Origin: JAADCS01 sp964473735 | Lineage (GTDB): Bacteria > Hydrothermota > Hydrothermia > LBFQ01 | Reading direction: 5' to 3' | DNA: 64,000 bases | NCBI GenBank assembly: GCA_964473735.1 | Contig: CAYYQD010000002.1 | Coordinates: 7,351-71,350, forward strand | Shown: positions 50,108 through 59,162 of the stretch, one piece after another | How positions within the stretch are numbered: the stretch's first letter is position 1 | How the letters are laid out: the number at the start of each line of letters is the position of its first letter | Notes under the pieces: model-generated | Database searches by the model: none | What the model was told of the DNA's origin: nothing | Seen by the model: the letters and a program-made list of their open reading frames with translations, nothing else | Program-made: the position numbers and the translations under genes

Positions 50108-52302
50108 TGATCTTCCTGCTCTTAGGGAGCATAACGGTTGAGGGGCAGGTGGTGGATAGCCTTGAGGGGGGAATACCCTACGCCGTGGTGCGCGTCCCGA
50201 AGCTGAAAAAGGGTACCTACGCCGACGATAGGGGTTTCTTCAAGCTTGTGTTGCCGGACGGAAGGTGGAAGGTAATCGTGTCAGCCGTAGGGAGGGAGCC
50301 GGATACCTTTTCAGTCTATGGGAGGGACACTACCCTCTTCGTAAAGGTAGTCCTGCGTACCTCACCGATAAAGGCTAAGGAGATCGTCATAACCGCCAAG
50401 AGGGAGGAGTTCCGGAAGGGGACAGTAGAGCCCTTTAAGTTCAAGGCGGAGGTGATAAGGGAGAGGCCCAACTTCTTGACGTCGGACGTCCTTAGAGCCA
50501 TACAGGACGTACCCGGCGTGGTGATGGCGGCCGACTTCTCCTCCAAGTTCTCCGTGAGGGGCGGGGGGCCTCAGGAGAACATCGTCCTATTTGACGACGT
50601 ACCGGTGTTCAACCCCTACCACATGGCCGGTCTGTTCTCCGTGTTTATAAGCGATGCCCTATCGGGTTTTACCTTTTACCGCTCCAACTTCCCGGCCCGG
50701 TACGGTGGTGTCCTATCCTCCATCTTAGACGTTCAGGTGGCGGAGCCGGATAGCGCGTACGGTAACCTCTCCGTTAGTCTGTTGGCCACGTCCCTGTTCC
50801 AGACTTTTAAAAGGGGTAAGTTCGGCGGTCTCGTTGCCCTCCGTCGCTCCTACTTTGATATAACGGCCGGATGGATGGGGTACGATTTTCCCTACCACTT
50901 CTACGACGGTATAGCGAAGTTTTATTACGACGTCAGGCCGTCCTGGAGGCTCTCCCTGTCCTTGCTTCAGGGGGACGACGTCCTTGACCTGTACTTCCGG
51001 ACGGCCCACCTCTACGCCTCGTGGGGAAACACCGTACTGTCCCTCAGGAGTAGGGCCATCCTGGGGGGAAAATGGGTCTCTCTGAGCACTCTGGGTCTCA
51101 CCCTCTTCAGGGATAGGCTATCCTTTGGCTTTAAGGATCAGACCATCGTCTCATTAACCGCCCCCATGAATCTGGGTACCTTCCGGACCTCCTTAAGCAG
51201 CGTGGATGAGAGCAGGGAGATAAGGTTAGGACTCTCCGTAGAGCCCGGATGGGGCGGGATAAATCAGGACTTCTTCGGCATGAAGTACGAGGATAAGGGC
51301 AACACCGTCCTCTCCTCCATCTACGGGGAGTACCTGCTGAAGAGGGGTATATACAACCTCTCGGTAGGCGGACGCCTCAACCTCTTCTATACGTGGTTCC
51401 CGGAGCCCATGAGCAAGTACAACGTTGCCTATCTCAACCCGGAGCCGCGTATAACCTTCCGCTACTTCCTCACACCCGACGTCGCCATCAAGGGTGGCTG
51501 GGGAGTATTTCACCAGTACCACATCGGTTTGAGTATGGGAGGGGGACAGCTGGGTGAGGTCCTATCCTCGTTCTATTACTGGACGTCCGTATTTAGAGGC
51601 TGGCAGCCCATGAGGTCCTTCCACTACTCCCTCGGGCTGACGGGTATAACCGCGTGGGGGGACTGGGAGGTTGAGGCCTTCTACAAGGACTACCCTTACG
51701 TCCTGCTGGAGAACCCTACTCCGGATATAAACGACATCTACGGTACCATCTTCCGGGAGGGGAAGGCGTGGGCCTACGGCTTTGACGGATACGTCCGGAA
51801 GGACGTCGGTAAGGTGCGCCTCCTCCTCTCCTACTCCTTCCTGATAGCCCGGATGAAGTTCGGAGATACCATCCATCCCTCCCCATGGGACAGGAGACAC
51901 GCCGTGGTTTTCACCCTATCTCACCCCCTGCCTTGGGGTGCGGTAGGAGGGCTCCGCTTCACCTACCAGAGCGGTATGCCCTACACCGGGGTCATAGCCC
52001 GGTACGACGTATACTCCATGTACGACCCGGGCCTCGGGATGCCCATGAGGGTAGGGACGAGGGAGATATACAGCGTACCCTATACCCTCCGATACCCACC
52101 CTACCACCGTCTGGACCTGTACGTGCGTAGAAACTTCAGTATAAAACGGTTCAGGGGGTACCTTTCCCTATCCGTAATAAACGTCTATAACCGGAGGAAC
52201 GTGTGGTTCTACATGTACGACTACTCCAAAGATCCTCCGATAAGGACGGCATTCTACCAGCTGCCTATCTTTCCCTCTATAGAGGTGGGTGTGAGGTGGT
52301 GA
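50107..52302 (+). CDS. TonB-dependent receptor with N-terminal carboxypeptidase-regulatory-like domain
   Basis: A 731-residue outer-membrane receptor. Residues 8-95 are a CarboxypepD_reg-like domain (VEGQVVDSLEGGIPYAVV, KGTYADDRGFFKLVLPDGRW). A plug domain (LTSDVLRAIQDVPGVVMAADFSSKFSVRGGGP, then NPYHMAGLFSVF) spans about 115-215. The rest is the 22-strand-type barrel ending SIEVGVRW. The GTG start has a TAAAAT box 5 bases upstream. No TonB, ExbB or ExbD gene is in the window. The substrate is unknown. Confidence 0.9.
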   Translation: MIFLLLGSITVEGQVVDSLEGGIPYAVVRVPKLKKGTYADDRGFFKLVLPDGRWKVIVSAVGREPDTFSVYGRDTTLFVKVVLRTSPIKAKEIVITAKREEFRKGTVEPFKFKAEVIRERPNFLTSDVLRAIQDVPGVVMAADFSSKFSVRGGGPQENIVLFDDVPVFNPYHMAGLFSVFISDALSGFTFYRSNFPARYGGVLSSILDVQVAEPDSAYGNLSVSLLATSLFQTFKRGKFGGLVALRRSYFDITAGWMGYDFPYHFYDGIAKFYYDVRPSWRLSLSLLQGDDVLDLYFRTAHLYASWGNTVLSLRSRAILGGKWVSLSTLGLTLFRDRLSFGFKDQTIVSLTAPMNLGTFRTSLSSVDESREIRLGLSVEPGWGGINQDFFGMKYEDKGNTVLSSIYGEYLLKRGIYNLSVGGRLNLFYTWFPEPMSKYNVAYLNPEPRITFRYFLTPDVAIKGGWGVFHQYHIGLSMGGGQLGEVLSSFYYWTSVFRGWQPMRSFHYSLGLTGITAWGDWEVEAFYKDYPYVLLENPTPDINDIYGTIFREGKAWAYGFDGYVRKDVGKVRLLLSYSFLIARMKFGDTIHPSPWDRRHAVVFTLSHPLPWGAVGGLRFTYQSGMPYTGVIARYDVYSMYDPGLGMPMRVGTREIYSVPYTLRYPPYHRLDLYVRRNFSIKRFRGYLSLSVINVYNRRNVWFYMYDYSKDPPIRTAFYQLPIFPSIEVGVRW

Positions 52303-52372
52303 ATGCTCGCGGTGTCGTTAGAGGGCGTGGGAAAATCATCCCGTTGGTGGAAGTACGGGGTAAGCCGAATCC

Positions 52373-52410
52373 GGTACCGCTTTTTGCGATTTTGTACCCA
52401 AAGTGGTACC
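52373..52410 (+). repeat. 38-bp dispersed hairpin repeat, copy 5
   Basis: Starts GGTACCGCTT, contains GATTTTGTACCCAAAGT and ends GGTACC, with one mismatch in the stem. It lies 30 bp upstream of the -10 box of the 52452 gene, the only copy close in front of a promoter on its own side. Confidence 0.8.
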
Positions 52411-52439
52411 TGACCGGACACGCCGTGGGGACTCCCTCT

Positions 52440-52445
52440 TAGAAT
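52440..52445 (+). promoter_or_regulatory. -10 box TAGAAT of the LEA2 lipoprotein gene
   Basis: Six bases before the ATG at 52452. Confidence 0.6.
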
Positions 52446-52451
52446 AAACGT

Positions 52452-52937
52452 ATGCGTCTGCTTAGAAACCTCTCGCTTCTGTCCGTTTCTCTCCTTGCCT
52501 TTCACGGGTGCGCCACTGTACAGAAGAGGATCGCCCTGAAGGACTGTAGGTTCTCCCTGCAAGGGGCGAGTCTCAAAAGCGTCGACCTGAGCGGATTCTC
52601 CATGGATATACTCCTTTCGGTTGAGAATCCCAACACCATAGACGCCGTCCTTGACCGTTTTGTGGGCTCGGTACTCGTTGAAGGTGTGAAGGTCGCCGAC
52701 GTCTCCAACACCTACGGGAGGACGATCAAGGCAGGTGGAAAGGCCAGGGTTCCTATAACCGTATCCGTCAGGTACTCCTACCTCAAGGGGGCGGCGAGCA
52801 GGGTTATGGGGGTTATAAAGGCGAGGAGGGCCCGCATAGGCGTGGATGGGAAGGCTTACGTGGATTTTAACGTACCTATACTGGGCAAGCGGAGTGTCCC
52901 CTACCCCGTTAGGCTGTCCAGAACTCTAACCTTCTGA
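52452..52937 (+). CDS. LEA type 2 (WHy-domain) lipoprotein
   Basis: A 161-residue lipoprotein with the lipobox FHGC at Cys20, then an LEA_2/WHy domain: LKSVDLSGFSMDILLSVENPNTIDAVLDRF, VLVEGVKVADVSN, and a final IGVDGKAYVDFNVPILGKRSV. LEA2 proteins are extracellular stress or desiccation related sandwiches. It ends one base away from the convergent Na/Pi transporter gene; no terminator fits between. Confidence 0.8.
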   Translation: MRLLRNLSLLSVSLLAFHGCATVQKRIALKDCRFSLQGASLKSVDLSGFSMDILLSVENPNTIDAVLDRFVGSVLVEGVKVADVSNTYGRTIKAGGKARVPITVSVRYSYLKGAASRVMGVIKARRARIGVDGKAYVDFNVPILGKRSVPYPVRLSRTLTF

Positions 52938-52938
52938 C

Positions 52939-54855
52939 CTACCCTTCGGCCGTTTTACCCTCTTCCCCCAAGCTCTCCAGAACCGCGCCACCTATGGCGG
53001 CCGCGTTGAAATTCACCCTCTCCATGTCGGACAGCAGGTCAAGATATACCTCTCCGGACTGGACGTTGGAGACGTCTATCCGCGTGTAGAACTCCTTTCT
53101 CATACGGTCAAGGAGCGCCTTTACCTCCTTGGCCCTCGCTAATAATTCCTTCGCCCTTTCCGGATCCCACGTGGTTAGCACGACCATAGCGATGGCTAAG
53201 GTCCTCATGACCTCCGAGTGCATCACCTTTATACCGTTCAGCTCATCCTCCGTCAGGCTTATTCCCTCCTTGTACAGCTTCTCAACGTTCCGGACTATGG
53301 ACTTGGAGATTATGTCCCCCATGTTCTCAATCTCCTCCATTATCTGGGCTAAGGCCACGACCTTCTTTCCCGTCTCCCCCGTCAGACCGTGGGCCATCAC
53401 CCTTGAGACGTAGGCGTTTATCGTCTCCTCTGCCCTATCTATCTCGTCGTCCATACTGGCTATCCTCTCAAAGATCGCCGGGTTCCGGGTCCGCACGGCC
53501 TCGTACAGGTCCTGAAACATCTGCATGGCCACGTTCAGGGCGTCCCCTATGACCTTCTCCATATAGACCAGCAAAAACTCGGGGTCGTCGTATATTATGG
53601 CTCTGGACACTCGCTCCTTTATGGGGGATTCCATCCTCCAGAGAGCCCTCACGTAGGTGAGGGGGACGACTATGGCGGCAAATACGAGGTTGTAGTATAT
53701 GTGGGATAGGGCGATGTTCTTGCTCAGGTCCTCCACCCATATCGGGAGGGATGGGGCCAGATGGACGGTGGGGAGGAGGAGTAAGGAGAGGACGGTACGA
53801 CCCAGCAGGTTCATGAGGGCCACCCTCCGGGCCACGGGGGAGAGCTGGGCGGAGGCTAGTACGGCCGTGAAGGCCGTTCCTATGTTGGCGCCGAGGACGA
53901 CGGCTAAGGCCCCGGTGAAGGTTATGACCCCGGCGAAGGCCATGGAGAGGGCTATACCTATGGTGAGGGCGGAGGAATGTACCAGAGCGGCGAACACGGC
54001 CGAGACCACTAACATCAGGAGCACGTTGTTGGATATGTCGTGTATGAAGGTGGTGACGTAAGGGATGGAGGCCATGTCCGCGAAGACGTTCCCCATCTGC
54101 CATATACCGAAGAAGGCCAGTCCGAAGCCGAAGAGGGCCCGTCCGTAGTGTTCGTACACCTGCGTGAATCTCTCAAGGTAATAACCGAGGGCCATCATGA
54201 CTATGGCGACGTACGTGAAGCCGAGGGACAGGATACCCACCGTAAAGGTAGTCCCTACCCCAGCGCCGGCGTTCATGGCCATGGCGGAGGCGGGTGTTAA
54301 GAAGCCTAAGTCCGTAAGGGAGACGACCATCACCGTAACGGCGGTTGAGGACTGGAAGCCGAGGGCCGCGATGAGGCCACCGAGGGTAGCCAGCATGGGG
54401 CTCCGTGAGAGACGGGTTAGGAGGGTACGGGTCCATCCACCTACGGCACGCATTATCCCGGTTGAACCCCGGTTAAGTCCGAACATGAACAGTACGAAAC
54501 CTCCAAGGAGCTCAAGGACCTTGACTATCCAGTAGCTGGATTTAAGTACTCTCCCGGTAAAGGTCAGAAGCGTGTCCGTCGTAAAGGCCGTTACGCGCAC
54601 CGTTGTGGGTTCGCGCGGCGTAGGTGGAGTGTATATGGCAACGCTTTCAGGGCCAACTACGGTTCTGTAAAGGTCAAGCGTGTCCCCAACGTACAGGAAG
54701 GTGACTTCGCATCCGGGCAGGCTCTTCACCCTTAAAGGTTTGAACTTCTGTCCGACCGTTAATACCTGATTGTCTCCCGACAGGTCAAGGTTGTAGAGGG
54801 TGTCGTACAACCTGTATAACGGACAGAAACCTCCTATAAACCAGAGCAAGTTCAT
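52939..54855 (-). CDS. Na/Pi cotransporter (PNaS family) with PhoU-like C-terminus and N-terminal periplasmic domain
   Basis: A 638-residue sodium/phosphate symporter. The repeated signature is GFQSSTAVTVMVVSL near residue 165 and VHSSALTIGIALSMAFAG near 290, with GANIGTAFTAVL. The C-terminal 200 residues are helical and PhoU-like (IASMDDEIDRAEETINAYVS, EIENMGDIISKSIVRNVEK). Residues 1-105 before the first helix form an extra beta domain with DNQVLTVGQKFKPLRVKSLPG, unusual for the family. A TAAAAT box ends one base before the ATG but 7 bases before an in-frame TTG at 54849, a possible leaderless start. Confidence 0.88.
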   Translation of the reverse strand: MNLLWFIGGFCPLYRLYDTLYNLDLSGDNQVLTVGQKFKPLRVKSLPGCEVTFLYVGDTLDLYRTVVGPESVAIYTPPTPREPTTVRVTAFTTDTLLTFTGRVLKSSYWIVKVLELLGGFVLFMFGLNRGSTGIMRAVGGWTRTLLTRLSRSPMLATLGGLIAALGFQSSTAVTVMVVSLTDLGFLTPASAMAMNAGAGVGTTFTVGILSLGFTYVAIVMMALGYYLERFTQVYEHYGRALFGFGLAFFGIWQMGNVFADMASIPYVTTFIHDISNNVLLMLVVSAVFAALVHSSALTIGIALSMAFAGVITFTGALAVVLGANIGTAFTAVLASAQLSPVARRVALMNLLGRTVLSLLLLPTVHLAPSLPIWVEDLSKNIALSHIYYNLVFAAIVVPLTYVRALWRMESPIKERVSRAIIYDDPEFLLVYMEKVIGDALNVAMQMFQDLYEAVRTRNPAIFERIASMDDEIDRAEETINAYVSRVMAHGLTGETGKKVVALAQIMEEIENMGDIISKSIVRNVEKLYKEGISLTEDELNGIKVMHSEVMRTLAIAMVVLTTWDPERAKELLARAKEVKALLDRMRKEFYTRIDVSNVQSGEVYLDLLSDMERVNFNAAAIGGAVLESLGEEGKTAEG

Positions 54856-54882
54856 TATTTTAAAGGGGTAGGTCCTTCGTCC

Positions 54883-55251
54883 TTAGTCCCTCCAGTACCT
54901 CCTTACCACGTTTCCCCCGGATAAGAGACCCACTAAGAAGAGTACAGGTACGAGGAAGTACTTTCCGGAGAGCCTGTAAGTCCAGAACGCCCCCGCTGTA
55001 TATACGGACAGGTACATCATAGCGTTTAACAGGGACATATACACCGTGAGGGGAACCCTCTCCTTCAGGGGAGTAAGTCGCTCGGATAGGTACCCGTTCA
55101 GCTTCTCAAGTCCGTAGTCCGCTAAAAACAGCAGGAGTATGGGCAGCAGGGCGTAAGCGGAGCACACCTCCCCAAAAGCGAGCCCTCTAACCGTGTAGGA
55201 GAAGACGCTGGCCAGAAGGACGTAGGGTACTCCGAAAACCAACAGGGACAC
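54883..55251 (-). CDS. Hypothetical membrane protein
   Basis: A 122-residue protein with about four membrane helices: SLLVFGVPYVLLASVFSY, YALLPILLLFLADYGL, TVYMSLLNAMMYLSVYTAG and YFLVPVLFLVGLLSGG. A basic/polar loop (EKLNGYLSERLTPLKER) separates the two pairs. The start lies 3 bp after the zinc-ribbon gene's stop, so it belongs to the queC operon. No family is recognised. Confidence 0.6.
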   Translation of the reverse strand: MSLLVFGVPYVLLASVFSYTVRGLAFGEVCSAYALLPILLLFLADYGLEKLNGYLSERLTPLKERVPLTVYMSLLNAMMYLSVYTAGAFWTYRLSGKYFLVPVLFLVGLLSGGNVVRRYWRD

Positions 55252-55254
55252 CGG

Positions 55255-55608
55255 TCAGTCCAGCCAGATGAGTATGATACCGCAGTTGGGACAGGCCACG
55301 ACCTCGTCGTCCCTTGGGATGATGGAGGAGGGGAGGGCGGCGAAGCAGTTAGTGCACATGTGATTCACAACCCGGGTGATACCGCGACCGTACCTCCGCT
55401 TGAGCATCTCGTACTTCTGGTAAGTGACGGGGTCAAACTTCAGGAGGTCCCGGGCCAGCTCGTTTCTCTTCCTCTCCAGCTCCTTTATCTTCTCCTCGTC
55501 TATCTTAAGACCGGTCTTGGCCTCGTACTCCGGGTCCCTTACCTGCTGGAGGAGTAGATCCAGGTCCTGAAGGAGGTACAGCTTCCGCAGGTACTCGCGC
55601 TTACTCAT
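55255..55608 (-). CDS. Zinc-ribbon coiled-coil protein, short DUF164/CT398-like
   Basis: A 117-residue protein. The first half is a helical hairpin (YLRKLYLLQDLDLLLQQVRD, KELERKRNELARDLLKF), the second half a zinc ribbon with HMCTNCFAALP and VACPNCGIILIW. Longer relatives (zf-RING_7, CT398) have about 240 residues with two coiled-coil arms; this one is half as long. It overlaps the upstream EIIA-type gene by 8 bp. Function unknown, possibly nucleic-acid or FlgN-like chaperone binding. Confidence 0.75.
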   Translation of the reverse strand: MSKREYLRKLYLLQDLDLLLQQVRDPEYEAKTGLKIDEEKIKELERKRNELARDLLKFDPVTYQKYEMLKRRYGRGITRVVNHMCTNCFAALPSSIIPRDDEVVACPNCGIILIWLD

Positions 55609-56056
55609 GGTCGTGCTCTAAGATGTAATCTACTAGCTCCTTGGGAGAGGAGAAGTCGGTCCTTATCTCACCCTCGTGGGCGATGGAGCGGGATACCCGG
55701 GCTATGGCCCCCAGAGCCGTCAGGTACTTCATGGACGGGTCGTTAGGTGTGGCTATCAGCATGAAGAAGAGGTGTACGGGCTTCCCATCAAGGGAATCAA
55801 AATCCACACCTTCCTTGGATACCCCTACGACGAGGGTTATGTTATCAACGACTATGCTGCGGGAGTGGGGGATGGCTATCCCCTTACCTATACCCGTGGA
55901 ACCGAGTACCTCCCTCTGCATCAGGGACTTGAACAGGATCTCCTTCTTGTCCTCGGAGAGGTCAAGGACATCCACGAGTTCCCGTATGGCCTCCTCCTTC
56001 GTCCTGGCCTTCATATCAAGGATGACTCTGTCTTCCCTTAAGAGTTCCTTAAGCAT
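55601..56056 (-). CDS. PTS EIIA domain protein (PtsN/fructose type)
   Basis: A 151-residue EIIA domain of the fructose/mannitol/Ntr type. The phospho-acceptor is His64 in GIGKGIAIPHSRS. Other landmarks are KARTKEEAIRELVDVL and VHLFFMLIATPNDPSMKYLTALGAIAR. No EIIB/EIIC, HPr or EI gene is near, so a regulatory PtsN-like role is more likely than sugar uptake. It starts 3 bp after the queC stop. Confidence 0.88.
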   Translation of the reverse strand: MLKELLREDRVILDMKARTKEEAIRELVDVLDLSEDKKEILFKSLMQREVLGSTGIGKGIAIPHSRSIVVDNITLVVGVSKEGVDFDSLDGKPVHLFFMLIATPNDPSMKYLTALGAIARVSRSIAHEGEIRTDFSSPKELVDYILEHDHE

Positions 56057-56059
56057 GTT

Positions 56060-56761
56060 CTACCTCCTTTTTTCCCTTAGTCTGACAAGCAGAGGATCGG
56101 GGACCCCTACCTCGGCGAAGGCCTCCGCTCTCTGCAGGCACGTGGGACACTTTCCACAGGGCTCCCCGTTCACCGGAGAGTAGCACGACCACGTCCATTC
56201 GTAGGGTACCCCCATCTTCAGGCCCATCCTGATTATGTCGGGTTTCTTTAGACCTAAGAGGGGGGTATGGACCCTCACGCGAAGCTTCCTGTCAAAGGAC
56301 AGGGATGAGCCGGCGTTCAGTAGGGCCTCAAGGGAGGACGCCCACTCCGGCCTCGTATCCGGATAGTTGGGGACGTCCGAGGCGTGTATCCCTATCACCA
56401 GATCCGTTATGCCGTAGACCTCCATGTAGGCGCCGGCGACGACCCCGAAGATGGAGTTCCTCATGGGAACGTAGGTCGCTATGGTACCCTCCGGTGGGTA
56501 GGGCCCCTCGGGGACGGGGACCCTATCGTCCGTCAGGGCGGACCCTCCCACCCTCTTCAGGACGTCCAACTCCACGATTAAGTGCCCCTTAACCCCGGCG
56601 AGGTCTGCCAGCTTCTTAGCGTACTCCAGCTCCACGGAGTGTCTCTGACCGTAAAGGAAGGTCAGCGCCCACACCTCACTGAACCTCTCCTTCGCCCACC
56701 ACAAAGCGGTCGCCGAATCTATCCCGCCGGAGAGCAGGACTATACACTTATCGTTTTCCAT
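56060..56761 (-). CDS. queC: 7-cyano-7-deazaguanine synthase
   Basis: Makes preQ0 from carboxydeazaguanine, ammonia and ATP on the route to queuosine. The PP-loop ATPase motif LLSGGIDSAT is at residues 9-18. The zinc site CYSPVNGEPCGKCPTC is near 190. Length (233) is normal. Other que genes (queD, queE, folE, queF) are not in the window; tgt is at 4.6 kb. It is the first gene of a five-gene minus operon. TATAAT at 56778-56783 lies 16 bases upstream of the ATG. Confidence 0.95.
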   Translation of the reverse strand: MENDKCIVLLSGGIDSATALWWAKERFSEVWALTFLYGQRHSVELEYAKKLADLAGVKGHLIVELDVLKRVGGSALTDDRVPVPEGPYPPEGTIATYVPMRNSIFGVVAGAYMEVYGITDLVIGIHASDVPNYPDTRPEWASSLEALLNAGSSLSFDRKLRVRVHTPLLGLKKPDIIRMGLKMGVPYEWTWSCYSPVNGEPCGKCPTCLQRAEAFAEVGVPDPLLVRLREKRR

Positions 56762-56777
56762 GTCGTGGAAACTTGAT

Positions 56778-56783
56778 ATTATA
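56778..56783 (-). promoter_or_regulatory. -10 box TATAAT of the queC operon
   Basis: Minus strand; the 16-base gap to the ATG leaves a leader of roughly 9 bases. Confidence 0.5.
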
Positions 56784-56852
56784 GGGTGGTAATTTATCGT
56801 TTGAAGCGCACGCTCCGGCCGAAAGAGGACTCTGCAGTGGGGTCGGCGACCG

Positions 56853-56858
56853 TAAAAT
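56853..56858 (+). promoter_or_regulatory. -10 box TAAAAT of the HhH-barrel gene
   Basis: Nine bases before the ATG at 56868. Confidence 0.55.
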
Positions 56859-56867
56859 AGCCGTCCG

Positions 56868-59162
56868 ATGTTCCTTCTGTTTTCCTACGTGGCCCTGAAT
56901 TCCGCCTCTCTTGAAGATCTGCGGAAGGTCTTCCCCGGGTCTCTGGCGGATAGTGTGTATAAGTACAGGCAGAGGTTCGGCGGTTTCCGAAACTTCTACC
57001 AGCTCCTTGATGTCCCGGGCATGACGCCAGCCGTATTCAAACGGGTGAAGGACAGCCTCATCCTGTACGCTCCGGAGAACCAGCGCAACGGTTCCGCCCT
57101 TGGGAGTCGCATAAACACCGTCATATCGCTGAGGGCTTCGGAGGAGGCCCCTTCGGACCTGAGCCGGGCCTACTGGCTCCTACTGGGAGGAAACCCCGTG
57201 GATATAAACTCCGCCACCGTGCTGGAGCTGACGAACCTACCCGGGGTGTCCCTAAAGGACGCCGTAAAGGTCGTACAGTGGCGGAAATACACCCGCATAA
57301 AGTCCAGAAGGGACCTGAGATGGACCCCGGGCCTCACCCTCTACGGATACAGGAACCTGCGAAGGTACGTCACCTACCGCCACACCTACCGCCCCTTCAG
57401 GGCCTTCGTATTCCTCCACGGCTACGTTGATAACTACGCCTACGACCCCTCCTCCTTCTTCGCCTCCTCCATAAACGACCTCATGGACACCTCTGGAACG
57501 AGCAGGAACCTTCAGCTCATGAGGGAGGCCGGATGGAGCGACGGGGCCATAACCTCCTTCTTAAACCGCCTCAGGAAGGAGGCTTACGACATCAGCACCC
57601 TGCCCCGGCCTAAGAGCACCGTACGTGCCATGTTTAAGCTTTGGGACCTCGTGGATGTTGGCTTCTACCACTACGAGGGCTACACCACGTACAACAAGGG
57701 GTACGTTGGCATAACCAAGCCGTACGTTAAGGTCATAGCCGGAGACTACCGCTTCTCCTTCGGGAACGGCCTGATATTCACCTCCTCCGAGAACCTCTCC
57801 GACAGGGTGTACTGGAACACGGTGGGTCTCATGCCAGACATACTCTACGGGGACGCCTTTAAGTTGAGGGGGATAGGGGTGTGGGGGAACGTCCGGGGGC
57901 TCTCGCCCTTTCTCATATACTCCAGAGATAAAAAGGACGCAGTGGTGGATACGGCGGGCAGGCCTCTCTTCTACTACAGCTCCGAGTTCGTACCCTCCAT
58001 ATACAGGGACAGGATAGACGAGGAGATCGTGGGAGGTGGTCTGAACTACATGGGGGACAACGGCTTCGGCCTCGGTTTCATGCTCTTTCAGATAAAGTAC
58101 GGGGAGCCGTTCAGCAACGACTGGGGAAGCGTGGCGGTGCCCTTCTACTCCAGCACCTTCAACGGAGGATGGCAGTACGACCCGTCCTTCCGAATAGATA
58201 CGGGCAAGATACACCGGTTTGCGGGCCTGACTTACAGCGCCGTAATAGGGGACATCGTGATACGCGGGGACCTCGCGACCAACCTCCGGCATCCGCGCCC
58301 CTCGGCCTTAGTGGTGGCCCGGTACGTGGGAGAGACCCGTAGCCTTGACTTCGTCTATAGGAACTACGACCCTACCTACTGGAACCCCTACGCTCGCCCC
58401 TTCAAGGAGGACAACCGTTTTGAGAGGACCGACTTCCGCTACTCTTATCGCCTGCTTGACCCCTTAGCCACCAACGTCGCCGATCTGCCGGTACCGAAAC
58501 CGGAGGAGGGGTACTTCTTCCAGATACGGGACCGCCTGTTTCAGGATATACTCCTGCCCCGGGTGTACCTTGACTTCTGGAAGGACAGGACGGACGGCAT
58601 GTGGAACCGGAGGCTCCACGCCGAGGTAGAGTGGAGGGTGGTATGGGCGTTGCGCCTGCGCGTGTGGAGGAGGTGGCTGGAGCGTACGGACATGAGGTAC
58701 GGCCGTCCCTTTAAGAGTAAGTCAGTTGAGACCGCCTTCCGCACCTTCGTAATAACCGACGCCCACTCCGTCCTTGGCATGGAGGTCAGATACTCCCAGT
58801 ACAAGTCGGACAACACCGGCGTACCTCCGGGTAGGGGCACCTTCTTCAGCTTCTTCTACAGCACGGACCTTCTCCGGGGCCTTAGGGTATATACCGGCTC
58901 CACGGTTTGGACGAGCAACGGGTACTCCCTGTGGGTCTTTGAGGACGACGGGATAGACTTCCTGTACAACCGTGGCGTGAAGACCTACGTCTCCGTCAGG
59001 AAGAGCATCTTCTCCAACGCGTACCTCCGCCTGAAGATACGCTACAAGAAACAGTACAACGACGGGAACTCCCTGATATCCGCCAGCGGGGATCCGATCA
59101 ACGTCGGTCTGGGTAAGTACGAGTACTTTACGACCTATGCGGACTTCGCCATTACCTTTTAG
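56868..59162 (+). CDS. Outer-membrane barrel protein with N-terminal ComEA-like helix-hairpin-helix domains
   Basis: A 764-residue envelope protein. Residues 1-12 are a short hydrophobic start. Two HhH units follow: LNSASLEDLRKVFPGSLADSVYKYRQRFGGFRNFYQLLDV-type at 9-60 (split by the typical G-x-x motifs) and VDINSATVLELTNLPGVSLKDAVKVV at 113-140. HhH domains bind DNA without sequence preference, as in the transformation protein ComEA. From about 180 on it is a Tyr- and Trp-rich barrel ending TTYADFAITF. The pair suggests a role in DNA binding or uptake at the outer membrane, which is inference. Confidence 0.78.
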   Translation: MFLLFSYVALNSASLEDLRKVFPGSLADSVYKYRQRFGGFRNFYQLLDVPGMTPAVFKRVKDSLILYAPENQRNGSALGSRINTVISLRASEEAPSDLSRAYWLLLGGNPVDINSATVLELTNLPGVSLKDAVKVVQWRKYTRIKSRRDLRWTPGLTLYGYRNLRRYVTYRHTYRPFRAFVFLHGYVDNYAYDPSSFFASSINDLMDTSGTSRNLQLMREAGWSDGAITSFLNRLRKEAYDISTLPRPKSTVRAMFKLWDLVDVGFYHYEGYTTYNKGYVGITKPYVKVIAGDYRFSFGNGLIFTSSENLSDRVYWNTVGLMPDILYGDAFKLRGIGVWGNVRGLSPFLIYSRDKKDAVVDTAGRPLFYYSSEFVPSIYRDRIDEEIVGGGLNYMGDNGFGLGFMLFQIKYGEPFSNDWGSVAVPFYSSTFNGGWQYDPSFRIDTGKIHRFAGLTYSAVIGDIVIRGDLATNLRHPRPSALVVARYVGETRSLDFVYRNYDPTYWNPYARPFKEDNRFERTDFRYSYRLLDPLATNVADLPVPKPEEGYFFQIRDRLFQDILLPRVYLDFWKDRTDGMWNRRLHAEVEWRVVWALRLRVWRRWLERTDMRYGRPFKSKSVETAFRTFVITDAHSVLGMEVRYSQYKSDNTGVPPGRGTFFSFFYSTDLLRGLRVYTGSTVWTSNGYSLWVFEDDGIDFLYNRGVKTYVSVRKSIFSNAYLRLKIRYKKQYNDGNSLISASGDPINVGLGKYEYFTTYADFAITF

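Noticed and set aside
7..52410. The 38-bp repeats as a CRISPR array or as terminators
   Set aside because: Copies are about 10 kb or more apart in both orientations with no spacers, so not CRISPR. They lack T runs after the stem and occur also in a divergent gap, so a general terminator role does not fit.
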